In this document: piece after piece, positions 22,446 through 31,501 of the stretch
How the letters are laid out: the number at the start of each line of letters is the position of its first letter
Numbering within the stretch: the stretch's first letter is position 1
Origin: Thuidium tamariscinum
Taxonomy: Eukaryota > Streptophyta > Bryopsida > Hypnales > Thuidiaceae
Assembly (NCBI GenBank): GCA_947034885.2
Contig: OX344755.2
Span: 4,900,501 to 4,964,500 of the forward strand
Reading direction: 5' to 3'
DNA: 64,000 bases
Notes under the pieces: model-generated
What the model was told of the DNA's origin: nothing
Database searches by the model: none
What the model saw: the letters and a program-made list of their open reading frames with translations, nothing else
Translations under genes and position numbers: made by a program

Positions 22446-23787
22446 TATTCAACACCCCAACATTGTTTCATTAGTAACTACTAAAGGAAGTGTACAGGTG
22501 AAGGATGGAGAGGTTGTTAAGTGTGGAATATGCAACACCCTTCACTAGAGAAGGAAGGTAAGGTAGAAGGCTTGAAAACAGTCAGGGCATTAAGAACCGC
22601 CCCTATAACTGGTTGTAGAATGGACATGATGCAGTTTTTAAATTGACCTCACGAGTCATTGAATGAAGTGAAGGAAAAAGCATTCTTTATGGCAAGAGCC
22701 AATCATTGTCTCTGCTTTCCCCATTTTTCTTTAGAATTGCAAGTGAACACTATATGAAGGACCTAGGAACATAAATAGGGACCTAGGACACATCTCCTTT
22801 GAAAATTCATAAGTAATTCAATAATGTTTCAAAAAATATGAAACCACTTGGGCTAGATTTCCCATCAATTTTTCTTGGTCTGAAAAATGAGCTAAAAATG
22901 TTCCCATCTAAAGAAATACTGTAAAAATGCGAACCAGCCCTTAGATGAGCAGTTTCTGAGCCTTCTACCTTAGTGCCACAACATGCTACTGAATGTTATA
23001 TGCAGGAGATTGGAGTGTCTCACCTTTTTTTACTTTTTTGCTTTTTCTTTCCGACACAAATGAAACGGATTGTCACTGCAAGGTGAAAAAGGTGCTCTGA
23101 GCTCAGTTTGATCCAGTCCCACAACCAGTCCAGTTCAAAACTGATCCATTACCAAGAAAAAATCAACAAACAAGCATTGCCATGCCCTTGCAAACAAACA
23201 AGCATCTAATTATTCCCTCTTTCCAACATACTCTCAGTCCTGCTCATTGCATGAGAAGGCCACCGCCTACTTCTGCCAAAACCAAAGGACACTTGACCCT
23301 TAACCCCAAAGTGACAAAGGGGACAGAAAGTCAGTGTCCTCACACAGTTTTAAGTCAAGTTCAAAGTGCTGTAACTTTTGCATATAAGGTTCAAATTCAA
23401 TAAAACTTGTTGGAAAACTTGTGTTCTCCCCTCTAGTTTGTGTGGTAAAATATTCAAATCAATCCAAGATGTATTGATTTTTTGGAAGCAAATTGAAATT
23501 CACAACTTCAATTTGAGTTCATCAAATTGCATTTTACGGCTGCAACTTTGGGGCCTTATATCTCCTTCATCCATTGCTCATTTTCAATCAAATTTGTTGG
23601 GTTTTGTTCCCCTTGAAGTATAGTTATTGTTTTAAAGTTTTCATGTCAATCCAAGTTGTTTTGAATGTCTGGGAGCAATTAGAAGTTCAAAACCTTGCCA
23701 TTATTTGAGTATAGTGAACTTTGGTGGCTTGTTTCTTCTTCATACACAATTTTCAATAATTCTTTCTAGAAAAGTTGTGCATATTAA
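22446..23787. other. Intergenic DNA, AT-rich, with scattered repeat fragments
   Basis: No gene is recognised. 23090-23290 holds fragments of repeat R7 (CAGTTTGATCCAGTCCCACA, CCATGCCCTTGCAAACAAAC). The CT-rich 23010-23060 part recurs near 42650. Confidence 0.45.
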
Positions 23788-25090
23788 GGGCAAAACACCC
23801 ATTCCCGACCTTGTTCCTTACAATGGAATGTAGGTTCACCCAAATGCATCAATAGAGTTCCCTTAACCCCTAAAGACCCAAAGCCATTTTTTTTTGTCAA
23901 AAACCACTCAAAACTGCCATTTTTGTTGCATTCATCCAAAAGAACAAAAAAGAGTATTTTTATAGAATCTAACCGTAGGATCTTCTACTTTGTTTGTCTG
24001 AGATCATGTGGTAAAAATTTCATGCAGTTTGACCGTATAGATTGGAAGATATGAGCATTCAAAGTTGGAAAACATAGTTGTTTTAAACATTGTCCTGTAA
24101 TTTCAGATGACTTTGATTGCCATTTGTTGAATTTTTTTATGCTATGGACTTTGAACTTAAAACTTTTTGTATTTAAGAATTGAGTTGAAAGTCTAGGAAA
24201 ATAATTTCAAAAAGAAAATGCTTGATTTTCATTCCTTAAAAAACTATTAAATAGAGGTAGGTCCAAGATTGAAAGAAAAATTAAATCGTTTTTAGCTCTA
24301 AGATGAAATTGAAACAAAATAATCCTATCAGTGAGATTGTTCTAGCAAGAAAATTTAACCTTGCCAAGCATTTTTTTTTGAAAAAATGTGAAAATTGCAT
24401 TCAGAAATGAATCCTATAAGTTATTTTTTCAAAAACTGCCTGAAAACAAGATTGTTCATAACTTTCACATAACTATTCCAAATGGAATGAATCAAAGCTT
24501 CCTATGTTGACAAAAATATAATCTATAAGATTAAAAAATTTTAAAAAATTTAATTTCAAATTTTTATGGATTTATTTTTCTGCCCGCCAAGTTTAAAATC
24601 CATGCTTTTTGTGGTATAACTTTTGCTCCTGGGCACCAATTGAAAGAAAAATTATACTCCCACAAAGCTCATCAGTTTTCCTATCTTATGATAAAGTTTG
24701 AAGAAGATTCATTGAAAATTGAGGTCTACGAAACCTGCCCGAACTCCAAATTGTCCCCCGAGAGGACAATGGGCTTTTAGGGGTTAATGTGTTCGCCACA
24801 TGTGTGATTGTAATTTGCTAACACAATTGAAAGACACATAAGAAAATCTGGTTGGCTAAATGCTGATTTTCGCAGGGTTCAGTTTTTGGTGCACCTACAG
24901 GACAGTTCAAAGGTCTAGGGAGCCAACACTTTGAAAAATTGTAGAAATTATATAGTGTATCCAGAAAATCTAATCTTTTTTCAATATTCATGATTTTCAC
25001 TCGCTAATACTAGAAAAATATCATTTTTAGAAAACGGTGCCTCCAACTATGATGAATTCCTTATTTGGACGGTTTTGGGTGTTTCTAGTG
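23788..25090 (-). mobile_element. 387-bp-family MITE (TTA target), minus strand, split by a nested MITE
   Basis: Ends are GGGCAAAACACCC at the left and the complement of CAGTGGAAACACCC (here GGGTGTTTCTAGTG) at the right, with TAA and TAG outside. After removal of the nested 907-bp element and one TTAA, about 392 bp remain, the same length as the uninterrupted copies at 25694, 39793 and 55223. Confidence 0.8.
23877..24783 (+). mobile_element. piggyBac-like MITE, 907 bp, flanked by TTAA
   Basis: Starts CCCCTAAAGACCCAAAGCCA and ends GGGCTTTTAGGGG, with TTAA on both sides (23873-23876 and 24784-24787). It interrupts the 387-bp MITE exactly at a TTAA that is single and unoccupied in the copy at 25694-26079 (at about 26003). 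The TTAA duplication is therefore seen directly. TTAA targeting and CCC-starting ends are the signature of the piggyBac superfamily. No transposase ORF. Confidence 0.85.
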
Positions 25091-25319
25091 TAGTTTGGTT
25101 TGTGTGGCTAAAATTTCATGTTAATCCAAGAATTAATGAGTGACTGAGAAGCATTCTCGTAGAAGGAGTTTTAGCTTTGAATGTGTTTTTTGCAATTTTT
25201 CTTACTAATTTTTGACAATTCCAAGCCGTTTTGTAGACACAATGAGTCAATTGAATGAAGTTTTTTTTCCACCAATGTGTTTGTATCATCTTCAGCAATT
25301 ATCTGCAAACTTTGGGAAG
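25091..25319. other. Short AT-rich spacer
   Basis: No feature seen. Confidence 0.4.
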
Positions 25320-25693
25320 AAAGTTCAACTCATGAATTTGGGAAATTCCTTGCAACTGCAACCCAAGTTGCTCAGTCATGGGTACTGAGCATATTACACC
25401 ATGTGAAGTGGAACTTGACCTTCAAGTTGAACTGTGGAACTTGGTACTTGTGATTATTGTATTGTACAAGCCTGTGCTCAGTCTCCCTTGTACCACAGAA
25501 ATTAAAGCATGGGTTCTCTGCAACGGAATGAGCTTACTGATAAGTTACATGACCCAGAAACTCCAAATTGTCCTCACTGGTGGCGTGTGGAATTATTCAG
25601 CATTGGACATGACTCTGAGCTCGCTTTGATCCAGTCCCACAACCAGTCCAGTTCATTACTGATCCATTATGAAGAAAAAATCAACAACAAATA
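25320..25693 (+). repeat. Repeat R7, copy 2
   Basis: Same block as 20371-20705, continuing through CAGTCCCACAACCAGTCCAG to CAACAACAAATA, where a 387-bp-family MITE has inserted. Confidence 0.7.
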
Positions 25694-26079
25694 CAGTGGA
25701 AACACCCAAAATCAACAAAACAAGGAATTCAGCATAGTTGGAGGCAGCATTTTCTAAAAATGATGTTTTTCTAGTATTAACGAGTGAAAATCATGAATAT
25801 TCAAAAAAAAAAATTAGATTTTATGGCTACAGTTTGTAGTTTCTACAAATTTTCAAAGTGCTGGCTCCCTAGACCTGTGAAACCATCCTATAGGTGCCCC
25901 CAAAATTGAACCCTGCGGAAATCAACACTCAGCCAACCATATTTTCCTATGTGTGCTTCAATTGTGTCAGCAAATTACAATCACACATGAGGCGAAGACA
26001 TTAAGGGAACTCTACTAACACATTTAGGTGAATCTATTGTCCATTGCAAGGAACAGGCATGGGAATGGGTGTTTTGCCC
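25694..26079 (+). mobile_element. 387-bp-family MITE, complete, 386 bp
   Basis: Begins CAGTGGAAACACCCAAAA and ends GGGTGTTTTGCCC. Flanks are ATA and TTA. The same flank sequence is uninterrupted at 35660-35690 and at 51905-51930 (CAACAACAGATAGCTTTGCC), which are the unfilled sites. A 3-bp TTA-type duplication suggests a PIF/Harbinger-derived MITE. Confidence 0.8.
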
Positions 26080-27166
26080 TTAGCTTTGCCACGCCATTGC
26101 AAACAAGCAAGCATATAATTATTTCCTCTTTCCAACACACTCTCTTGCTCTTTCATGAAAAGGCAACCGCCTATTTTTGCCAAATCTAAAGGGACACTTA
26201 ACCCATAAATGACGAGCTGGAGTTGGTGATCGTAAAAATCAAGAATTTTGATACTGTGGGAATCATTGTTTTAAAAAAAATCCAAAAGCACTCACTGTTA
26301 GAAGTTAAAGTACTATAGAATATCTTCCCTTTCCACCCCTAATTTAGAGGATGAATAATCGCATTTCTCTCTTACACATTTGGTGACCAACTTTTTAGAT
26401 TTGACATGCAAAAAGAGAGTTTAAAGATTTTCATAGTTTTTACATCTTCATGATCAAACATTATAATCTTTCAATCCATAAGTGATATTGTTGTGTTTTC
26501 TTTTCCTATGTCATCTCTAACATGTCTACTTTGGATTTGTACGGTTACAATTAAAGAAAATTGATTCAACTTATCAAAATGTTGGATTTTTGTTCAATTT
26601 AGAGCAAATTCCAAGAAGCTCAAAACAAGCCTTGGGCATTTAGGAGTTAAATGCCTTCGCTAATAAGTTTTCAATTTTTAGCATTCTCTTCAGTCATGGG
26701 TTTTGCGTCATGATCACAAGTTCACAACCAAGAAAACCATCAAAAGGCAATTTGTGTATGAATTTATATTTCAAATGGTAAGCACAATTGCACAACGAGG
26801 TAATGTTAATGTGAATGGTGCATAAATTGATTGAAATTTTGATCACCAATTCAACCAGCAAGACTGAAACTATCTTGTAGGTCGGGAGACGGAAGTTTGA
26901 TTTGAGATTGTGCAGGAGAACGCTGCTACGAACTTCCAAAATTTGCTTGCACGCTGTACATACTTGTGCCAACTTTGAGTTAATTTATCTTTCGATTCAT
27001 CCAAGCTATTCAAATTGATCGGGACAGTGATCGAGGTACCCACATCCTTCACTGAAACAGTCTAATTTCACTGAAATTCGTCCTCTTCGTTTCAGCTCCG
27101 ACGCTTTAAAAGCTCCTGCAGTCTGTACTTCTGAGACTTGCTTGAAATTTGTTCTGTATGTACCAG
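26080..27166. other. Intergenic DNA leading into the duplicated gene segment
   Basis: 26222-26340 is a member of the R6 repeat (ATCCAAAAGCACTCACTG). 26650-26760 matches 59727-59820 (CACAACCAAGAAAACCATCA), which suggests that the segmental duplication starts at least here. No gene is seen; the ORFs at 26694-27052 on the minus strand have no domain. Confidence 0.4.
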
Positions 27167-27307
27167 TACGTCCGCTTGGCCGTTGGAGCTGTGCGAACTG
27201 AAAAGAAGATAGTCAAGCACAATCTAAATCCGGAGTGGAACCAAGTGTTTGCTGTCGGGAGGGACAAGAATCAAGGCAGGACTTTGGAATTGATTGTTTG
27301 GAATGCG
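27167..27307 (+). pseudogene. Orphan C2-domain exon, 47 codons (MCTP/synaptotagmin-like)
   Basis: ACCAG acceptor, then 141 bp open, then G|GTGAGC donor. The exon is phase 0 on both sides. The peptide begins YVRLAVGAVRTEKKIV and continues KHNLNPEWNQVFAV and GRTLELIVWNA: the middle of a C2 domain, with the NPEWNQVF strand typical of plant MCTP (multiple C2 and transmembrane) proteins, which tether ER and plasma membrane. No other C2 exon was found on either side, and the duplicate segment at 59.7-60.4 kb lacks it. It is either an exon captured or left behind by rearrangement, or one exon of a gene with very long introns. Confidence 0.6.
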
Positions 27308-27814
27308 GTGAGCTCCCGTTGGTTGTATACTCCCTCTTGATTTGCTTGTCGATGGCTTTACTCTGTTTCAATGTGGATACATAATATGCCAGTGTTCGCA
27401 TTTTTGGCTGAAATTTTCATTCTCGCACAAGAAACATTTCCAAACTACAAAACATATGAGTACCACCGAGTTCAAATTCAAATTCGATATCCACTCTGAA
27501 AAACCTCAACCCTTGAGAGCCAGTTGAGAGTATCATACACTAAATAAGAACTTGACAAGGGCACCAAAAAGAACAATCGGCGGCGCAGCTCAAACCCCAA
27601 ACCTTAAGCGCTCCCTCAAACGGACGAGGTCCGTCTCCGTCGCGGTGCAGCTCTGTCGATCAAGGCGCGATGGAACAGTGCGGGTCGGGCTCCATTGGAG
27701 GTGGGCCGGCCAAGCTGCTGGATCCAAGCGTGGGCCCGTGGTCGAGCCCGCTCCCCACGTTGCCTGGGCCCACCTTCGAATGGAGGATTTAGCGTCTTGC
27801 GAATCTCTTCACGG
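27308..27814. other. Spacer with a GC-rich block (27580-27780)
   Basis: 27580-27780 is unusually GC-rich for this window and open in two plus frames (27552-27878 and 27695-27961), but the peptides are low in complexity and domain-free. It may be a transcribed leader or a captured host fragment. It is absent from the other copy of the segment, which instead has a 14-15 bp minisatellite at the equivalent place. Confidence 0.35.
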
Positions 27815-28615
27815 GGATTGGGACTTGGGGCACCACCTTTGGCAGGATCTACAAAAGGAGGAAATCGTTGCCAATTAGAAACATATCACGTATTCATAAA
27901 AAAACTTAGATGGACAACCCTGCTTCACATTCTCACGGTTATAGTCATATTTGTTTCTTGATGAGAATCATAGCTCATAACCCTTCAATCAACTAATTCC
28001 AAGCCCTTTCATCAACCAAAAACTAGAACGTTTTGACCAAAGCAACACCTTGGCATTTTGATATGTTCCAATAATGCTCTTCAGCTAGCTTCCCAACTCT
28101 CAGGCATTATGAAGTCCAAGATGGTGATATTCAAGGTGACCAATGCTCAAAACACTAGGATTGCTAGTGAAAGTTCTCAGGTAATGCAATTTTGGAAGAG
28201 AGGTTTAGGAAATATAGTACATACCAAGTCCACAGGTGACGAAGTAGGTCCTATAGTCTGCAACTCTCCTCCAAAATTGAATTATCAAGCATGATTCAAA
28301 GAAGTCACGCATCTTGTGCCTCCAAGAATCCCTTTCTAATTGTGCATATTTAGGACTCCCATACTCCGTGAAATCCAAGACTAGAGAGTGCGAAAGTAGT
28401 GGAATTTTGCCCATTCAACGAAACTAACATTGAAGGCTACCAAAAAACTAGAACACAAGTGAAAAGCTCCGAAGTCTTTCCAGAAAAATTTATAGAAAAA
28501 CATTTCAAGGAGTTCAGTTTCCCTCCGAAATGCGATCAACTCGTAAATGGGTTGCTTGAAATGGACCCTCGATTTTAGTAGAGGTGGTGGAAGAGCAATT
28601 GGAAGCAATCCATAC

Positions 28616-28941
28616 CTTCTTTGGAAGTAAAAAAAGCCACGAAAGGTACTTCTCAATCTCCTTTGGAAGCTCTCAGCCTCTCTCGGAAACTCTTTCAGAA
28701 CGAAGTCTTTGGAAATCTCAATTGCGGAAAGTCGTTGAATGGTGTCTGAAGAAAACGACCCCAACTTCTTATTGTTTGGCAATTTATACAACACATACTC
28801 GTAGTAAGTGGCATGGTTGTCCGCTTGGATTGTCATGACCTTCCCCGGCTCCAGCACTAGGTGTTCACAGAGTATATTAGAATTCCCCTCCGTCACTTGC
28901 ACGTTGGAACCCGAATTGTTCCTCAAGGTGGTCTTCCCCAT
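28616..28941 (-). CDS. Small MGKTTL protein, first exon, copy A
   Basis: The ATG at 28941 (MGKTTLRNNSGSNVQV) is shared with copy B (61584). The peptide continues with NILCEHLVLEPGKVMTIQ, EYVLYKLPNNKKLGSFSSD, RLSAIEISKDF and FPREAESFQRRL. Both copies have AG|GTATGG at the same point (28616 here), a good donor, although the frame runs on to 28381 in this copy (196 codons from an upstream ATG). The plan (short N-terminal beta-type segment, LEPG, EYxLYxLP, SSDxI) reminds me of the plant DUF7748-type proteins, a weak recollection. The two copies differ by indels near the exon end, so their C-terminal frames do not agree. It lies about 1 kb downstream of the coiled-coil gene on the same strand. Confidence 0.55.
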
Positions 28942-29325
28942 TTTGGCTGTGATTGAACTGCATCCCCACAACTTTTAAGAGCCAAGAATTCGGTAGCATT
29001 CTCACATTCTTGAACAGAAGGCAACTCGAGATCCTTTCAAAGGAATCTTCCTAGAGGAGAGTTCAAACTCATATCCTGTTAAATTGGTTTAGAGAATAAT
29101 ATAAAGTTGTGGGATAGGCTACAACCTCTTATCCATTAGATACTTTGAATTATCTCCACCACTTTTTGTGGTATCATGCTTAATTAGTTGAGAAAGACAT
29201 TGTTGTGGCTAAGGATATACAACGCTCGACTATCCCAGGTTGTCATTCAATGTGGCCTGTGATCCAATTGCATCCACACAATTTCTAATTAGCGAAGAAT
29301 GCAACTCATCCTCTAAGAGAAACCT

Positions 29326-29697
29326 TTGGAGTTCACACTGACATCCTACTTTATAACTTTACAAAGAGATCGTTGGGACTCAGGTTCTAAGCTCTTCTCT
29401 GGTACACTCTTCTACCCATTCAATTTTTACACCACCTATTATTCCACTATTCTCTTTGAACATCACTATCGTCAATTTGAGAAACACACCGCAATTCTGG
29501 ATGCCGAAATGATAAAATTCATCTGCGTTAAGCTCAAGAAACCAAGACAGGTAGAGATCTACATTTCAAGCAGGGCACTATCGAAAGTACGGCAGCCGAG
29601 GAATTCCACCAATTTAATGAAATTGACGATCATTCTAATAACTTCATGTAAGCTTACACTTGATTTACTAAAAAGGATCGTTTTCCTCGTGATTTAA
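29326..29697 (+). CDS. Unassigned ORF conserved between the two segment copies (A)
   Basis: A 123-codon frame sharing RDRWDSGSKLFSGTLFY, YRQFEKH, FICxKLKKP with the copy at 62018-62281. Copy A has an extra 27-bp piece (YPFNFYTTYYSTILFEH region) and its frame diverges after KLKKP. The conservation may only reflect recent duplication. It sits between two minus-strand genes. Function unknown and coding status doubtful. Confidence 0.25.
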   Translation: MEFTLTSYFITLQRDRWDSGSKLFSGTLFYPFNFYTTYYSTILFEHHYRQFEKHTAILDAEMIKFICVKLKKPRQVEIYISSRALSKVRQPRNSTNLMKLTIILITSCKLTLDLLKRIVFLVI

Positions 29698-29957
29698 TCA
29701 CAAGCGGAACTACAATCAGATTACTAGTATAACAATGAATGTAAAACTGAAAATAGGAGTTTCCAAAAACATTGGGGAATGGAGTTTTTAGTAAACTGAA
29801 ATTTCAACCCTCGTTTCAACAAGCATTGTGGATTCAGGAAATCAGGTTGCTGAACTTTCATATATCGTGAAAAATTCTCAATCAATTCACATGAGGAAGG
29901 GTCTCAAGTGTACTCACCAGTGAACACGGGGACAATCAATCTGCTCAGAGATCTGAA

Positions 29958-31454
29958 TCACTGGGCAGGACGGGAACCTGGTTTACACAAAATTCTCCAA
30001 AACGAACTAGGAAATAACACTCCAAAGGCAACTAAGGTTAACAAGACGACCACAAAGTTAAGGCGTCCCTTTGTCGACGACTTCTTCTGTTGGTTAGTGT
30101 TGCGCTTTATCTCCCGGTTCAACTGGGAAAAATCAATTCCCTCGGTTCCTGGTTCTCGAAGCAAATTTCCCACTTCCACTGCAGTCTGTTTGCATACAAA
30201 GGCGAATCAAAATCAAAATCAAAATCACCTGAACCCTCCCACACCTGCAAATTAATTCCTGGGATTGAAATCTCTAGATTCCAATGGCGCCTGTAAACAT
30301 ATGAAACACATAGTACAGTAGAGGTGCTGCTTGCTAGAACCAATTCAAAGGGGGAAAAAACATCCTTTCAGAGCTAGTGAGTTTCCAAGCCTTGCATGGT
30401 AAGGTAAGGTAAGCCACAATATAATCACAGACCTTTGATATCTCGGTCCTCTGAATGTATGGTCGTCTGCAATTCTTTAATTTAATTCCACTTCTGTATA
30501 ACTCCAAAAGTGCTGACCACGGAGGCCAGCACCGATAAGGCAATGGGGCTCCACTTGTTGTGACAAAACAAAAAGCTCGACTGCGACACGGCCGTGAGCA
30601 CCACCCCTTGCAACACGCTGACGAATCCGATCACCTGGTACACCTCGTTCTTCAAACTGGCCACCTGGTTCTTGTTGCGCTATACCCGACGGGTGAACAA
30701 CTCCTCCTTGCGATTCCACTCCGCCAGCGTCGCGCTGAAAATGGGATTCTTCTCAATGTCCAACAGTTTCTTGGTCTCCTGGAAGCACTCCGGCAATTTT
30801 GGATACCCTCTACGACCGTCCACGAATTCGATTTCTCTTTCCGCTGTAACTTCCCTTTCCTCGTTTTGTTTTTTTTGGAAACACATGCACTTAACTTCTC
30901 CTTCCTTCACTTGGCGGGCTGTAATCTCGTGCGGATCCTCAAAATTAATACGATGGTCGTACGCTTTCCGAAGCTCTTTCTCCTCCAAAAGCTCCAATAG
31001 GCGCTGCACCTCCACGCGTCGCTCGGTTATCTCGGGCAGAAGCTCCTTCCACAGCGCCGGCTTCTCCGTGTCCCGTGTCCGGCTAGCAATCGGAATCTCC
31101 TCGACCCCTTCTCCAGGACCGTCCTTCCCGTTCGAAGCAGAAGAAGAAGAAGAAGAAGAAGAAGCCCCGTCCCCCCGTCGTGATAACCTCAACTCCTCCT
31201 GGATGACCTGGCACTGGCCAGCAAGCTCCTAAAGCTCCTCCGACAGCACCTTCCGCTCCTTCTGGTACCGTTCGTCGAGCTTCAGCAGGTCCGCTTGCAA
31301 TCGCTCCCCCCTCAGAGGCGTTTTCCATGGAGGGCTGGAAGTCCAGGGCCTGGACCTCCAGCCCTCCATGGAAAACAGCCCTCAGCCGCTTGCGCTCATC
31401 CGCTCGTGGGTCTTGGCTTCGGGAGGCAGGAGGAGTGTTTGACGCTGGCGCCAT
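29958..31454 (-). pseudogene. Coiled-coil/three-span membrane protein, copy A, two exons, broken
   Basis: Exon 1 is 31454-30433 (MAPASNTPPAS start), the intron is 254 bp (30432-30179), and exon 2 is 30178-29958. The protein has a charged coiled-coil N-half (ERRVEVQRLLELLEEKEL), a conserved VDGRRGYPKLPECFQETKKL, then two hydrophobic spans (VYQVIGFVSVLQGVVLTAVS; IALSVLASVVSTFGVI) and a third in exon 2 (LNFVVVLLTLVAFGVLF). I recall similar uncharacterised proteins in mosses and conifers. The exon 1/exon 2 junction (AAAG|GT ... CAG|TG) keeps frame here. Breaks: a 70-bp palindromic insertion at 31309-31385 shifts the frame; TAG replaces a Leu codon near 31230; TAG replaces Glu just after RRV near 30680. 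A (GAA)n run (31138-31162) encodes poly-Ser. Confidence 0.7.
31316..31378. repeat. Palindromic insertion with CCCTCAG duplication
   Basis: A 55-bp near-perfect palindrome (31321-31375, arms TTTTCCATGGAGGGCTGGA and its complement, one mismatch in the inner part) lies between two copies of CCCTCAG (31309-31315 and 31379-31385). The equivalent point in copy B (about 63876, CCCTCAACCGC) has a single copy and no insert. The unit looks like a small foldback insertion with a 7-bp target duplication, or a template-switch event. Confidence 0.8.
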
Positions 31455-31501
31455 GAAATCGTGGATGCGAATTTTCTAAGCGTAAGTTAGCCTGCTTTCG
31501 A

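Larger units (their letters stand above)
27815..31454. repeat. Segmental duplication, copy A (about 3.6 kb)
   Basis: Matches 60445-63966 along its length in the same orientation, starting at the shared GGCACCACCTTTGGC and ending at the start codon of the coiled-coil gene. It carries the small MGKTTL gene, an unassigned plus-strand ORF and the two-exon coiled-coil gene. The distance between copies is about 32.6 kb. Confidence 0.9.

Noticed and set aside
28381-28615. C-terminal extension of the copy A small gene
   Set aside because: A conserved splice donor precedes it and copy B does not keep the frame, so it is likely intron read-through.
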